Positions 24,901 to 37,290 of a stretch of DNA of 64,000 nucleotides are shown piece by piece (the stretch's first letter is position 1; each line of letters opens with the position of its first letter). The notes below the pieces were generated by a model. The model saw only the letters and a list, made by a program, of their open reading frames with translations, had not been told where the DNA came from and made no database searches. The stretch covers positions 13,124,647 through 13,188,646 of the forward strand of contig JAMKCF010000006.1 in NCBI GenBank assembly GCA_023634235.1. Direction: 5' to 3'. Origin of the DNA: Pisaster brevispinus. Its lineage: Eukaryota > Echinodermata > Asteroidea > Forcipulatida > Asteriidae. Made by a program: the position numbers and the translations under genes.

Positions 24901-27900
24901 GTGAATTATTGTCTTCTTGATGACAATCCAAACTTTGTTGGGACGACCAGCTTTATTCATCGGGATAAGAATGGAGAGTGTGAATGTCTTCTTTGTCGTG
25001 AGGGACTACATCTCAGGGCTTTTTGTGAGTGTGAAGAAGAAGGTCTTCAGCCCAAAAAACCCACAATGTAAGATTCCGAACTACACAATTTTTTTGTCTT
25101 TTGTCCTTCACCAAGAAAGTGAAATGTTGATTGAAAATGAGGGAAATATACATGTATTTGCTTTATTATAGACACAGAAGGAGTTTTTTTAACTAACATA
25201 AAATACAGCTCAATGCTGAGTCAAAGTTAGAATAATTCAATTCATTGTACATGATTGTTCCTCTAACTTCATGAACTTGCGTAAATTTTTTTAATAAAAA
25301 TTACCTGGCGCCTCATTTCTTCTGAGGTCTGAAACTTTTTCAGTCTTGCTAATGGTCCATGTACAACAGCTCTTTTAAAAGCTGTGTTCTTTTTGGACTT
25401 TTTCTTCCACGGACACGCAGAAAGTTACCGTGACTGGCTTTGATGTAATTCTACTGTGCGTTCCCACTTGGACTTAAATTCTGTGACGAAAGGATTTATT
25501 CGCTGTTTGAGACTGTCAGAATGTCAAACATTGTGGGCACTGTGCACAGTCACCTTAGACCTATGCGGGATATGACATGCCTGTGACATAGTTTTCCCAT
25601 GCTGAATTCGTCGGACACCTCAACAATGTTCAAAAACGGTGCAGACGTCTTCTTCTCATTTGCCCTGACTTAATATCCTCCATCATTTCTCCTGTGCCTT
25701 TATCAGCATTTTCACGTTCATCTAGCCCAATTAAACTTCTCACAAAATCGATCAAATCTGCCATGTTTCTAACTAGTACAGTAGCGAAACTGCAGCAACT
25801 GGACGAGATTGAAAAAAGCGCTGAGCGTAGTTTTTGTATTGCATGCTACATGTACGCACGCTGCATACGGTATGATGATAATACCACACCGCCATCAGTG
25901 CAAACGAGACTGGAAACCATACTACCATTTTCGTGCGCATTCTGTGTATAGTGACGTATACAGGAAGTGGTGTTGTTTGCATAGAATTTTACAGCATGGT
26001 CACTAATCCCATTGGACTTTTTTAGCCGCCCTGATAAGTTACTGTGCCTGTGCGGAAGTCTTCCGCGACCTCTTTCGGCCTGTTAGTTTTACATCATGGT
26101 CGTGGTAAGTTGACAGGGAGGTCAGTTTACCATGCGTCCCCATTGGATTTAATTTTGTTATTCTACAGAAAAGTCGCGCTACTCTAAAAAAAAAAGAGTC
26201 CAATGGGAACACGGCTAAAGGTTTTCACTCTGAAAAAGATCGTGTAACTCCACTTGATAATGCATGATGCCCGTACCTCTGTCTGTAGGCAGCAGTCATG
26301 TGCACACATGTACGTGTTTTATCTGCACCCCTAACATCAGTTGATCAAATGATTGGTTTTGCTATTATTAGTCTTTGTTTTTCTAATGGGCAATCATCAG
26401 CTCGCTGTTTTAGTTTGTGTTACACTACATGTACTACTATTGTGCAAAAGCTCACATTCATTTTGCTTTATTTTCTTCAATGATTTTCTTTTCTGGCAGG
26501 TTTTTGTTTTCAATTTAAAATTGAAATAATATACCATTTGCACTACAAATTCCTCGCATCCCCTCAACAATTCGTATTTTTACTATGGCATTGCATTCTT
26601 TTCCTCTTGTTTCATTTTACGTGTAAATTGTTTCAAATAGTTCACTGTGTTTCTTTCACGAGTTTCCAGCCAAGACTCATATATACAGAAATTTGTAGCC
26701 AAATTGGTAGCCAAAGTTCCTAAACTAATACCAAAAGAATATTTGTAAAGCAAGGTCAAGACTCAAGAACGCTGATCAGAAACAGGTTACCAGCCAAGCT
26801 GTGGTTTAAAAAAATGCACTTTAAATTTGTTTTTGCAGCTGTGGTCCTGTTGAGATTGGTCAGTTCATGAACCAATCAAATTTCTGTGCAACGCCATTCA
26901 ACTGTACGCCAAGCTGCCCGGAAAACCATACACTGGTATGTATTTTTTAAGCAAGGTATGTAGATATTGATAGAAACAGCTTGCAGCATGCCTACTTTCT
27001 GTCTCTCTCTCTCTCAATCATAAATCATACCGTAATTTTCGGACCATAAGCCATGTGGAATAAAAGCCGCAGCATCAGAAAATTTCTCCATTCAGAACCA
27101 GCCACATCAGAGAGTGCCAACATTTTCATACATGTGTCATATCACAAACACCGAAAATAGGGTTTATAACAGTGGTGTGTGAGTGAAAACCTTTCCTTTG
27201 TAGTCGTTTTCCGAAGCTAATTGTCAGTGTTGTAAGCCACTGTAGAACACAAGCTGTGGAGCATATGTTGAAGGCCTGAAAATCAATTCATAAGCTATGG
27301 TGGGTTATTGTTTAAAAATTATGGTACATGTACAACACTGGTTATGCTAATTTTATTTCCAGAAAATAAAACGTTTGCAATCAGTATCACTGATTATGCA
27401 TTGAAATGCATGAAATATTATCGTTCCCTCAGAAAGAAAACTGCTCGCCATTTGCCGATATTCAGTGTCAGTGTAAAGATGGATGGTACAACCCAAACAG
27501 AAAGGATACAGGTAGTTTCCCACAAGAGTGTCTGCAAAAACCCAGCTGCCCTAATGCTGGAGAAGAACCACTGGCCAATGGTGAGAATGTCAAATGGTCT
27601 GAATTCCCATAATTATGCCTCAACTCATTTGAACAAAAATGAAGTATGAACAAAATAATTTCCTTTTTTCAATTTAATGTAAAAAGTAAGTTAACTATGG
27701 GAGAGCATAAACTAGTGTTAATAGTAGTAAAAGACAGCCAGATAAGCCTACATATTCACCAAGTGAGTACAACTTGATAGTTCCACTTTCATGTAAACAT
27801 TTCACTTTTGCACGATGACTATCGTGTCTGCAACAACAATTATGATCATGATTATGTTTGAATGTGTTTTATGTATTGGGAATCCATAGAAGGGCATCTT

Positions 27901-30728
27901 GAAAGAGTCTTGCATGAATGTCATGGTGCATGGTTTATAGTCTCGGACATAAACTGTTTTATTTTTGTACATAACAAGTTCAAGTTCAATGAATTAGTTC
28001 CCAATGCAATTCAGTTGCATAAAAAACTCAAACATTGTTTTTCAGGTAGTTAAACAAAATAAAATTTCTTTACAGATGGTACAGATGATGAAGATACACG
28101 TACATTTAGTTGCCAGACGTGCAGAGACGGATATTTCAAAGAAGAAGGTGATGGTGAATGTAAGCCACATCGAATCTGTCAAACGAAAGCTGGGAATGAG
28201 TTTGAAGACAACCAATGTCTTCTTGACACACACAATATCTCTCCTCCAACTCAAGGTACAGAAGTTACATATCTAGGGAGTAATAATAACACTAATTATA
28301 GCTTCTGCCCGTCATTTATCTTTATTAGATAGATTGCAGAAGCATATTGTTAATCTTGTTGGTGAAGGGTTGGGATCAACGTTACATCAGATTTTTCCCA
28401 CCGTAGGTCTGTAGCCAGCCTCTGTCTTTTCTACAGACATTTTTATGGTAAATGTGCCACTAGTGTGTCCCACCTAATTCCTCCTATCAGAATGTTTGAG
28501 TGTGAAACCAGGCTTTTTGCTTCTTCTGTTTGTTTCATTGTAAAAATAATAAAAATTAAAAAACCCAAAATAACTTGTGGTTATATTTTAAGTTTTTTAA
28601 TATCAATATACATTGCAAAACCATTCAGCTGTTCGAGCTTGGAAGACATCTTATTACAGAATGTGGAACACATTACATGAATTTGTGGCGTGCTGGGGTG
28701 GAGTGGCCAAGCGCACTGGACTCTGGTGTTTCTGACCAACAGAGCGTGGGTTTGAGTTCTTAAGCAAGACAGTTATTGCTAAATTTGCTTTGTCCTTGCG
28801 ACGGGACGTAAAGACGTAGTTTGCATAATGCACTCAAAAGTACCCAGTACATTTATCGCTAAGAGAAGGGGTTTGCCCCAGTGTTATGTAGTGTGGTTAG
28901 CTGCAGATTGTGCCACAAAACTTTGTAAATAATTGGGTCTTACATTTCAAGCATGGCTCAGCATACCTTGTAGTAAAATAATGAGCGCTTTGAGACGCCC
29001 TCGGGTGTGACAAAGCGCTACATAAGAACAAGCAGGCTATCCACCCTTCTACTGAGATCACACAAGTCATTGTTTTGATGTACACAAATGTAACCTATGT
29101 TTTTAAACTTTTGAGAAAAACAAATTGTATCCATGCTTTTCTCCCTCCAGATCCTGGTACTGAGGGTGATGAATGTTCCTGTGTAGGTGCATGGTCATTT
29201 TCAATAATTAGTTGGATTGCCGGTTTTGTTGTCTGTTTGGTGTTCGGAATCTGGAATTACCTACATTATAGAAAACAGAAGAAGTTGAAGGAACAAGAAG
29301 GTAACAAGTAGTTTTTCATCTCATATTGAATCTCTCGTATGCAAAATCTTTTCCATATCACCAGAGCAAACATTTATTTATTTTTGAGTGATGAATTTAC
29401 TAAGAGAGTGAAAAACTGCCGCATTATCTCCTGTGTAGAGGCCAAGAAGTGAAATTGTTTGATGAGAATTACTAGAAATAGTCTAATCAATGCAATTATA
29501 TTTCAAAATGACACAAGATTATGTTTAGAGTTTTGCAGAAATCTAAGTACGATTATTTACCTTTTGAGCTTGGTTTCATTAAATCAAAAACTAAAAAGTT
29601 CCATCCCCAAACGACATTGATATTAATGAATGGCAGAAGAAAATGTTGTTAATGCAGGCTCAAAAATATTGGTTTCAAGGAGACTGAAGTCTAAGGTTGG
29701 GTTGGAATCAAGGAATTTTATCTCTGGTTATGGCTGTTTGCATCAATGACAACACTACAAAATAGGCCTTTCAACATTCGGGCCATAGCCACTCTGCCGA
29801 AGCTGTTAATTTGGGCATGACCTAATTTCTCTGTAGCGCTCATTAAGTGTTGGTGCCTTGTCCTAGTTACGCATCATCAGTTCACCACTGAATCCTATTT
29901 GCCAACCATTAGAGGAAGGGGATTTACATTTCTAGAATACAGCTTCCCTTTAGAGACCATTCATTTCTGTTTTGTCATCATACTACGCCCAAACATGACT
30001 ACTGTTGCTGATTTTTTTACTGTTTTTTTTTCTGTAAAGGTGTAAAAGTGGCAGTCTAAGTTGCTGGCTAAAATGCCATTAATCTGTTCTGAAGTGATTA
30101 GAATATTGCTGTTGATGTTTATGGATAGGGTCATAGATCGGTTTTTGTCACAAATAATTATTTATAGGCAAAATTATAAAGCAAGATACAATAACAGTCA
30201 CATGTGAAATTTTCAGCTGAATACAGTGTCTACTAGCTGAGAAAACAGCAAAAATTGTCACCGTATTTTCACACGAATGTCGAATCCAACCATGGTTAGC
30301 GAGCTGACAGTGGGTACCAACTGCATCTCTGGCCGCAGCATTTATGAATGGACAACCCTCAGAAATCTGAGAAACGATTTATGCGTGAATCATTTCTCAG
30401 ATTAAAATGTTTTTGGGTGGAAAATTATTCAAACCATATTACTTCAAAGGGAATCCTTTCTCAAAATAGTTTAGACTATCAACAGCTGCAGTGCTTCTCA
30501 CCAAGTAAGTACTTACCAATCTATGACCCTACTTTTAAGTCAAACTCACACAAATAGTAGGTGGTTTATCTTGCTTGTATATTTTGCTTTTCTTTAATCA
30601 AACTGTTTTATTGAAAAGGAGCCTGTTTCAAATTTAATCAAATTGTTATTTTTGTTTTTTCAGATAGACAAGCCCAAGTAGCTAGGAATGCCCCTGTGAG
30701 TAATCCTGAAGAGGAGACTGTACATTAA
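15909..30728 (+). CDS. TNF-receptor-like type I membrane protein, short tail, 308 aa
   Basis: Eight exons join in phase: 15909-15941, 21002-21085, 24898-25067, 26839-26935, 27433-27580, 28076-28255, 29151-29300 and 30664-30728 (TAA). Exon 1 and the start of exon 2 encode a hydrophobic signal peptide (residues 1 to about 27). Residues about 44-248 are cysteine-rich (about 22 Cys) with five N-glycosylation sequons (NQS, NCT, NHT, NCS, NIS). The stretch around residues 190-215 has the CxxC, GYF, CxxxxxC spacing of TNF-receptor cysteine-rich domains. A membrane span (about 252-277, Trp-rich) is followed by basic RKQKK and a 31-residue tail with no room for a death domain. The tail ends SNPEEETVH, and PEEE fits the (P/S/A/T)x(Q/E)E TRAF-binding consensus. 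Receptor family is inferred from spacing and layout only; an EGF-like or other Cys-rich receptor is possible. The exon chain itself is well supported by splice sites and phase. Confidence 0.8.
16044..17535. mobile_element. Second element bounded by inverted arrays of a CAACTCGG repeat
   Basis: The left array (16044-16155) has seven units of GTCAACTCGGTCCGAC in tandem. The right array (about 17470-17530) has four units of the complement (CGGACCGAGTTGACTT). The 1.3 kb between is very AT-rich and has no ORF. The architecture matches 11946-13280 and the units share the CAACTCG core. It lies in intron 1 of the TNFR-like gene. Confidence 0.65.
18571..18805. mobile_element. Foldback element
   Basis: The left arm (TCCTTCCTCCATGACCGAGG, then GGAGTACAGCACCCCA) is mirrored by the right arm (TGGGGTGCTGTACTCC, then GGTCGTGGAAGAAGG and CTTCCTCCATG). 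Smaller palindromes sit inside the arms. It lies in intron 1 of the TNFR-like gene. Confidence 0.7.
20180..20490. mobile_element. 311-bp MITE with TACNGTAATTTCC ends
   Basis: TACTGTAATTTCCTGCGAAT at the left is matched by the complement of ATCCGCAGGAAATTACGGTA at the right. The interior repeats GCGCCTTATC and GCGTCTTAT motifs. The end of another element with TACCGTAATTTTCGGACCAT lies at 27029. No clear target duplication is visible. Confidence 0.8.
21521..23420. mobile_element. 1.9-kb DNA transposon inserted in LINE 1, with 5-bp target duplication
   Basis: The ends are GGTATGTTCACACAAATAGC and the complement of GTAGCTAACTGCTCT-type sequence finishing GTGAACATACT. Both ends carry GCTAACTTCGCTGCTA. 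CACAG flanks both sides (21516-21520 and 23421-23425). Leaving the element out gives a continuous LINE frame across the junction. The interior holds a different LINE fragment and no transposase. Confidence 0.85.
21744..23097 (+). pseudogene. LINE 2 remnant (L2/CR1-like reverse transcriptase) inside the DNA element
   Basis: Fragments include LLDISLAFDTVEHTILLNHL (palm region), YADDIQLYISFNPSDL (the YADD catalytic motif, near 22165) and LQRLQNSAARLVTRV with LHALHWLPVRDRIIFKILL (22600-22720), the conserved C-terminal block of L2/CR1-type LINEs. Stops and frameshifts separate them. No endonuclease domain is visible. Confidence 0.85.
23532..23727. mobile_element. MITE, GGGCCCAATTTCATAG family, inserted in LINE 1
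   Basis: AGGGCCCAATTTCATAGAGC at the left and TGAAATTCGGCCCT at the right are inverted repeats. GCTTAAGCA occurs at both shoulders. The LINE 1 frame resumes immediately to the right. Related copies lie at 31529, 36710, 42783 and 44003. Confidence 0.9.
25600..25950 (+). pseudogene. Possible retroelement-derived fragment
   Basis: Read in one frame the start resembles the end of a LINE protein (HLNNVQKRCRRLLLICPDLI). It leads into an open stretch without recognised motifs. It lies in intron 3 of the TNFR-like gene. Weak evidence. Confidence 0.3.
28695..29040 (+). mobile_element. SINE with tRNA-like head and GCGCT tail, in intron 6 of the TNFR-like gene
   Basis: The head has GGAGTGGCCAAGCGCACTGG and GGGTTTGAGTTC, resembling the A and B boxes of a Ser/Leu-type tRNA. 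The tail has GAGCGCTTTGAGACGCCCTC and AAAGCGCTACATAAGAAC, a form common at SINE/LINE 3' ends. A tail-only relative occurs at 44890-45012. Confidence 0.7.
30127..30531 (+). mobile_element. MITE, AGGGTCATAGA family, copy 2
   Basis: AGGGTCATAGATCGGT at the left is matched by ACCAATCTATGACCCT at the right. It contains a palindrome around TCTGAGAAACGATTTATGCG. It lies in the last intron of the TNFR-like gene. Confidence 0.9.
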
Positions 30729-31371
30729 TTTTAAGTAACTCCCCCAAATGATTGGTCCGGATGAGTTTTTTTATCGTAATTTGGAATTATAATTTTTTCA
30801 ATTTTCCCTTCAGTAATAGAAATTATTGTGTACTTATTAATTGATGCCAGACCATGTATGTATAATAATTCTTGTATGCTTATTATTACTATATATTAAA
30901 TCTGCATATTTGCATTAAGAACAATTGCTACAACTCAAGCAAACATTTTTGCAATTTTTTAATGTTTTCCTCTTGCCAAGATAGGACTTCAAACTATAGA
31001 CTGAAGTTTGTTCAGTCATTACTTATTTTTAGGTTATCCTGAAGTTTCAAGATAGAAATTCATTGCAATTTTATTTCAATGTATATTCGGTTTGCGGTAA
31101 CAACATGTGTATATCTACTTTGCTGTGTAGATTTGTTCTTTGTTCTTTGGTCTTGCTTTTTTATTCTACTGCCACGGAGTTGATTTTAAAAAAATCTTCA
31201 CACTATGCAGTTTATACTTTTTGTTTCAGTGTGCTTTCATTTTGTTTTCCTCCTATTCAAATAATTGTAACCAAAGTGAGGCTAGAGGGGGAAACAGTTA
31301 GGAGCTGATTTTACTATGCATTAGTTATCCAATAAGTAGTCAGGATACTTTGATGACCAAACCAAGTAAGC

Positions 31372-31377
31372 AATAAA
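31372..31377 (+). terminator. Candidate poly(A) signal of the TNFR-like gene
   Basis: An AATAAA hexamer lies about 640 bases after the TAA stop at 30728. It is the first good hexamer I noticed in the AT-rich sequence that follows. Further AATAAA hexamers occur near 31950 and 33486, so the true 3' end is uncertain. Confidence 0.35.
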
Positions 31378-31528
31378 ACAGTTTTTTAAAGGTATATTTT
31401 TACGAGGTCTTGACCTTGATCCAAGTTTGCAAAACTGGTAAGCACAAACAAATTTATATAAAAAAATCTTACTCAACAAAAACTTGTTAGCAGTCAAAGT
31501 GCCATTAAGTTGACATTATTGTGGCCAT

Positions 31529-31810
31529 GGCCCAATGTTATGGCGCAGCTTAACAGCCGATTTTGTGCCTCTGGTTTCGATTTCAAAGCACTCCTTACCG
31601 TAAGCACAGAAAAAGGCATGCTAAAATTCCAGTGTTACTGTAAGAACAAGAATGACACAACAGTACAAAATCATTGTGAACAAGCAGGCTGGTCGCCTAC
31701 TTTTCTTGCTGCCAACATGTGAAATACACTAGCACCTAAGCAACACTTTGTTGGCTAAAGTAAGCACAAATATTTGCTGACCATTCAACAGCTCTATGAA
31801 ATTGGTCCCA
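31529..31810. mobile_element. MITE, GGGCCCAATTTCATAG family (degenerate)
   Basis: GGCCCAATGTTATGGCGCAG at the left and CTCTATGAAATTGGTCCC at the right are imperfect inverted repeats. Shoulder motifs of TAAGCACA type are present. It lies 3' of the TNFR-like gene. Confidence 0.65.
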
Positions 31811-33049
31811 GTACCCTGCTAATTTCTCGTTTAGGAAAGACATTTGCTTAGCAACATTTCCTGCTTCACAGCTTATCAAAGTTGGATCCTGGTATGTTTT
31901 TGATATGTGAAGAATACGTTTCATACCAAACACATGAACATGTACAATAAATCATATACATGAAAATACATTTCAATTTCCAGTTTACTTGTACATTACA
32001 AAGGTGGCCTTCAAATGGAAAGAATATCTATCGTAACTTATATCTTTTGTATAGTTTTATCTGTAAGCTATATCTTTATCTGTGTTTAAGCATTACATAC
32101 GGAGTGTCCACCTCAGAACAAAAGAACTCCACATAATATAGGGACTACAAACACCATGTTTTAGAACGTTGTAGGATTGGATTTTTTCTCAAGCGCACAG
32201 AACTAAAGAGTGTCCATAGAGTGTATTGTAACACAGATGCCTGTTTTAATTTTTGCTACCTTGAGGAGTAAAAAAAAAAAAATGGAAAACAGAAGGTCTC
32301 TTTTTTTTAAAGACTTTGGGTACTCCACAAGGAATTTGTGTACAAAGTGTATGGGAGGATGTTATGGACCGGGACAGAGGAAAGAACAAAAGATGTTTTC
32401 ACAGGGATGCAAAAACCAGAATGTGTGTGTGTTTATCAATTATACTATATTAAATCAGAAAAGAAATGATTATTTGTTCACTTATTTCAAAGTTTCTTAA
32501 CTAAACGCGCATGGAGTGAAAATTTAGCTTTAAACATTAGACTGTGCAAGTCTCGCGCGCATTCAAGCATTGGGACTCGTTAAAGCGAGCAAGATTAATT
32601 CCTTCACTTGTACCTTTTGTCTGTGGAACCAAAGTGGCCCCCAAAATGTTCTAATCTGCGTGACACTTGCACGGTTTATTGAGGCAGTAGATTGTTAAGA
32701 GAAAGGTTGATGAAACACTGCCTTTAGAATAAATGATATTTAAATGTTTTAATTTATCAGATAATTTGACAAGTCACACCTTGAGCCAATAACGAATATT
32801 TATGTCATAAAATGACACATACAATTAATTGAATATTTTATGAACTTTAAGGAAGCTTTTAAAGCAGATCGGTACAATTTTTGTCTGATTTAAAATTTAA
32901 ATGGCCGTTTTAATAGATTCTCAAACATTCATTGCACAAAAAACTGCCAATGATTAGTGGTAGTTTAAAACACTGTCAGGATTATCAGCCATGAAAAGCA
33001 ATTTTGAAAGTTGCATATGTTTTTTGCATTGCCCGTGGCATGCGAAAGC

Positions 33050-33090
33050 TTTTTTTTTTTTTTTTTTACAGCATCATCGGTCAAAAGTCT

Positions 33091-33121
<31 letters not shown>
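33050..33121. repeat. Poly-T tract and (GA)n microsatellite
   Basis: About 18 T residues are followed 30 bases later by about 12 GA units. Simple-sequence DNA in the spacer. Confidence 0.95.
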
Positions 33122-33125
<4 letters not shown>

Positions 33126-34754
33126 TTTTTTTCAAATTAATCCCACTCTGAAATAAACAATGCCTGAAATAGTGGACATTTTTCTAATAAAATTTAACAA
33201 TGCACTTGTGTGTGTGTAAAGGTGTGGTGTGGACGGTCAAATTATCATTGATACACATGAGAAAATAATATTTTGTGAGATAAAGATTGATTCTTATTGT
33301 ATGAATAACATGCTAATAAGTAATAACTTTATCCGTTTGGTTGATTTGATTTATCCACTAAAAAGGTTTAGTGTGGGTGTTGTATTTGTTTGTTTTCTTT
33401 ATAATTACACTAATGGATGTTTGTAACTTGTCCATTGTTTCAAAGTGCACTGGTACGCTAGAGAAAATCATGCAGCAAGTCTCTTGAATAAAATGTAAAC
33501 CCTACAACTTTTTGAAGGCCGTGTTTTCAGGGATTGTTGAAAATGTCAAATATTGTTCCCCTTGGGCTGTTGCCTTTCAACCTGGTGCGTTTTGGGTACA
33601 CTTGCTCAAAAAAGCCATATTGCTGTACAGCGGGTCCTTTTTCTAAGATGGGGTCAGACCAGTTCACTCGTTCAGGGATAGTTTGGATGAGCATAGCTCC
33701 AAAATTCAACGGCCAACCTGCTAAATAAGATTAAATATTTGTCAGCGAACATAGTTTGATTTAAAGAGGCTAAAATACTTCTAGGTGCACATTTTAGCAT
33801 TGAGCATTACAAATGAGTTTATTGTCGGGACCCGACATTGTCCGACGCACTTTTACCAGGATACAAACAGTGTGCCTGTTATAAATAGCTCGTCCGTTGT
33901 GTGTTGCAAACGCCAAAGTATTGTATGGGTCTTTTTTGCTTTGAAACGTCATCCCTAGTCAAATTTTGCTCGGAGAAAAATAATAAATTTGTTGAATTTT
34001 AATCAGTCGGTTGGAAAAGTAAATCTACCATAATATTTTGGATCACATGAGGGCGCTTTCAACAGGGAATTTTCTCGAATCAAAATTACAGTAACATCTT
34101 ATTACATTGTTTGCCTGAATATTGTTTTCTTGTATTAATGACGAAATACATAACAAATATTAATAACACCAATGGAAAAACATCTCGTTTACTTATTTTG
34201 CATCATACGAATTCGGTTCACAAAATACGCCCTCACGGCGAATTAAAGTTTGCCAGACGGAATGGTGAAAATTTAAGAAAAACAAAATGTACAAAGAGAC
34301 CGAGACGGGGTGGGCACTTTGAACAGTTGAAGGAATTAATAAAAGATGAAGGGAAAATTCCCAACTCTCGCGAATTTGCGATCAAAGAAGCCACAATGAC
34401 TGTTATAATATCTCACAAATTTGCTTTGTCTCCCTTTGTTTCATGAATGAGAGAAGGCTGCTATAGAATTGTGTCTGAAGTCAAAGAAGCCATAATTATA
34501 TAGTGCGGCCATCTTTTTTTCTTTTTTCTTTTTTCTCAGACGATTGAAGTTGGGATAATGAACATTTGTTTTTATATGGCGGTCTTTAGTGTATAACTGG
34601 GCTGGCACAGATTTGCCTATAAAACTTGTTAAACTTCTTTTAAAATGAAAACATTGTTTACTTGTTGTTTTAGGTAGCAAAATTGATCTACCAAGGATGT
34701 GAATATTTGATAGTATTATCGTATTATTCAATTATAAAGTTTAACTTCTTCGCA

Positions 34755-35116
34755 GTGAATGCCATCCATCAGGTGCCAACCACTGGTAGGAAAAACTCGC
34801 GGCTGTGACGTTGCAAGGGTAAGCCAATATCTACAGGCTGGTGTTTTTGTCCGGTTTTATTGGCATTAAATGTCACAGCTAAATATTTCTGTTCCCCCTG
34901 GACAGGATAGTATACCAGTCCATCGCAGGTTACTCCCCATCTCTCGCCGGTACCCATTTGTAGGTACTCCTGGGTGGAGAGAAGCTTACGATAAAGTGCC
35001 TAACCCAAAGGAGCACAAGTGTCGCTCGCGACAGACCAGGCCAGGATTCGAACCCACTTTCAGATCTCTCTGAACTTGAGTCCCCCGCCCTAGACCGCTC
35101 GACTACGACACCCATC
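34755..35116 (-). mobile_element. SINE, Ser/Leu-tRNA-like head (reverse)
   Basis: On the minus strand GTGTCGTAGTCGAGCGGTCT (A-box-like) is followed by GGGTTCGAATCCTGGCC (B-box-like) at about 35116-35041. A long unique body continues to about 34755. The missing anticodon stem and the long body mark it as a retroposon rather than a tRNA gene. Confidence 0.65.
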
Positions 35117-35496
35117 TCATAAAAATGGGGCAAAATGATGAAGGTCTCTTTGAGCTTATTAGGTAGAGCTTTGGTAAATACTTTATTACATGATTTTAGT
35201 TTGCAGTTTTGAATGGGATTGATTGGTTTTGGAACCCACAGGACGCAGCAGCCTTGTATTTCATGTGGAAAATTCACCATAAATTTGACAATTATTTTTG
35301 ATGGAATTGTAGCTGTACGCTAATCGAAGTCTTTAAAACTATAATAATTATTGGACGAGTTTTTTTTTACATTGAAACTGTAATTTTGTTTGAGATATAG
35401 ATATTAATTTGTATTAACCAACGAAAAGAAGTCCAGGCACTAGACACCATCTCTGAAAGTGCTGCAAAGGGTTTAATGTTAGAACACTGAACATAG

Positions 35497-35636
35497 GCTG
35501 TATCCAGATGGCGGCTACGGCTGCAGCTACGACTGTTGCTAAGGGTGTTGCCAACTAGGACGTCTTTACTCCAACGCACAGTAACGCGGTGATTCAGCCA
35601 TAGATGTAGCCGTAGCCGCTGATTCGCACAGAGCCT
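35497..35636. mobile_element. Degenerate relative of the 13281 MITE
   Basis: TAGGCTGTATCCAGATGGCG with GGCTACGGCTGCAGCTAC at the left faces GTAGCCGTAGCCGCTGATTC and CAGAGCCTA at the right. This is the same layout as 13281-13417 with more changes. Confidence 0.65.
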
Positions 35637-36266
35637 AAGTATCTTTCAAAATGAATAGTGCGGACAGTCATAACCAAAATATCATAGAATGAGATGATTT
35701 TTTCAGTTATTTACTTCTAGATATTATTCCAAAGCCTTCGAGCTAATAAGTTGTGTCAAGATATAAAAACGTTAAGCGCTGATTAAAAACAATTTTAAAA
35801 TGGATCCTTTGTGCACACACAGCGACTTCCAAACCACGTAGAGAGACTAACCAAAGGCTAAACAAGGCTTTCTTGGCCATGAAGCCAGACCTAGTCCCCC
35901 AAATCTCGATGCTTTTGGATTGTATACACCGGAGGAAAAAAAATTAAAATGAAGAAGGGATTTTCGTTGGATTTTCCTGGCAGTGACGTGTTCATAAAAT
36001 TGTACCGGGGTTGAGGGCGTGGGGCACGATTTTGGCTATGATACGAGGATATTTTGCATGATGAACAACTTACAAACAAAAACATCAAAGTTACCGTGAA
36101 AGCACCCCTGGCGTCCAATGAATAACAGCACTGCTCTCCGCTGTCTGCGGTAATTAATAATGTAGCTCGGGAAAATTCCATCACTCGCTTAATCCAACAG
36201 TGATATATTCCCGTTGAAACTACGAGCAACACCCCCCCCCCCAAAAAGACATAAAGAATAGGTACA

Positions 36267-36286
36267 AACAAACAAACAAACAAACA

Positions 36287-36322
<36 letters not shown>

Positions 36323-36345
36323 GAGCAAGCAAGCAAACAGTTCCA
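36267..36345. repeat. (CAAA)n(GCAA)n microsatellite
   Basis: Tandem CAAA units pass into tandem GCAA units. On the complementary strand it reads as an artefactual Leu/Ala/Cys-rich frame. Confidence 0.95.
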
Positions 36346-36709
36346 AACAGCTAAACAAATACGCACATGCAAAAAACATCCAGCACTTCCTAATTAGATT
36401 AATTACAAACAATTAAATGATGACACAATTAAGTAAGTCACAATTAATTGAAATGATCTGCACTAGGCTCAAGTGTAAAATCTTGTGGTTTTATGAATAG
36501 GATAATGAAAAGGGAAAGCAAGTAAATGACGATGATGTGATTTGTAACATTAATATTATAGTAAAATTTGAAATTACGTCCCCACCTCACCATTAATGTT
36601 ACAACTGAATTTCCCCTCCCTAATAAACTATCCACATCGAATACATGATAACAATAATTCAACTTACATTTACAATACATTATTTAATATTGTATACACT
36701 TAAATACCA

Positions 36710-36867
36710 GGCCCCAATCTCATACAGCAGCTCAAGCACAAGAAGCACCTAAGCACAAGGAAATTATTCTTACCATAATATGATTGCCAGCCAAAATGCC
36801 ATGTCACGTGTCACATTTTACTCACTAGATTGTTAAGCAAATTCAAGCGGCTCAGTGACATTGGGCT
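36710..36867. mobile_element. MITE, GGGCCCAATTTCATAG family (degenerate)
   Basis: GGCCCCAATCTCATACAGCA at the left and GTGACATTGGGCTC at the right. The interior has the CTTACCATAATATGATTGCC and CATGTCA blocks typical of the family. Confidence 0.65.
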
Positions 36868-37290
36868 CTGATTTCTACTCAAGAGAATCATATCGGTATA
36901 GTTACGTAACATAATATAATTATATCTGGTACAATACAATTAGCCTTTCCTATGATATATGCAAATTACATTCACGCATGCGTACTACGCTGTTGTGCAC
37001 TAGGCAGATGTACAAACGCGTATGCGCCACACCACCACCACCCACACAAGGACGCGCAATGTTTCCTCATTTAAATTTTGCCCGCCTACAATAGTGTTAG
37101 TGCGCACGCGCGATGTGCAATTTACACATTATTCGTTGAAAGAGTTTATTTTTTACACCACTGATTACGTGCATAAGAAATACTTTTTTAAATGTGCCGA
37201 AATTTAGGCCCAGTTCGATGATATTCAAAGTGCTGTGCATGGTAGACCCGAATTCAGTTGGAAAAACCGAAATAGTGTTGGGACTTAAAG

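Noticed and set aside
34111..34446. Plus-strand ORF of 111 residues
   Set aside because: No recognised motif, no splice context, and AT-rich surroundings make chance likely.
35041..35116. Possible Ser/Leu tRNA gene on the minus strand
   Set aside because: The stems do not close well and a SINE body follows.
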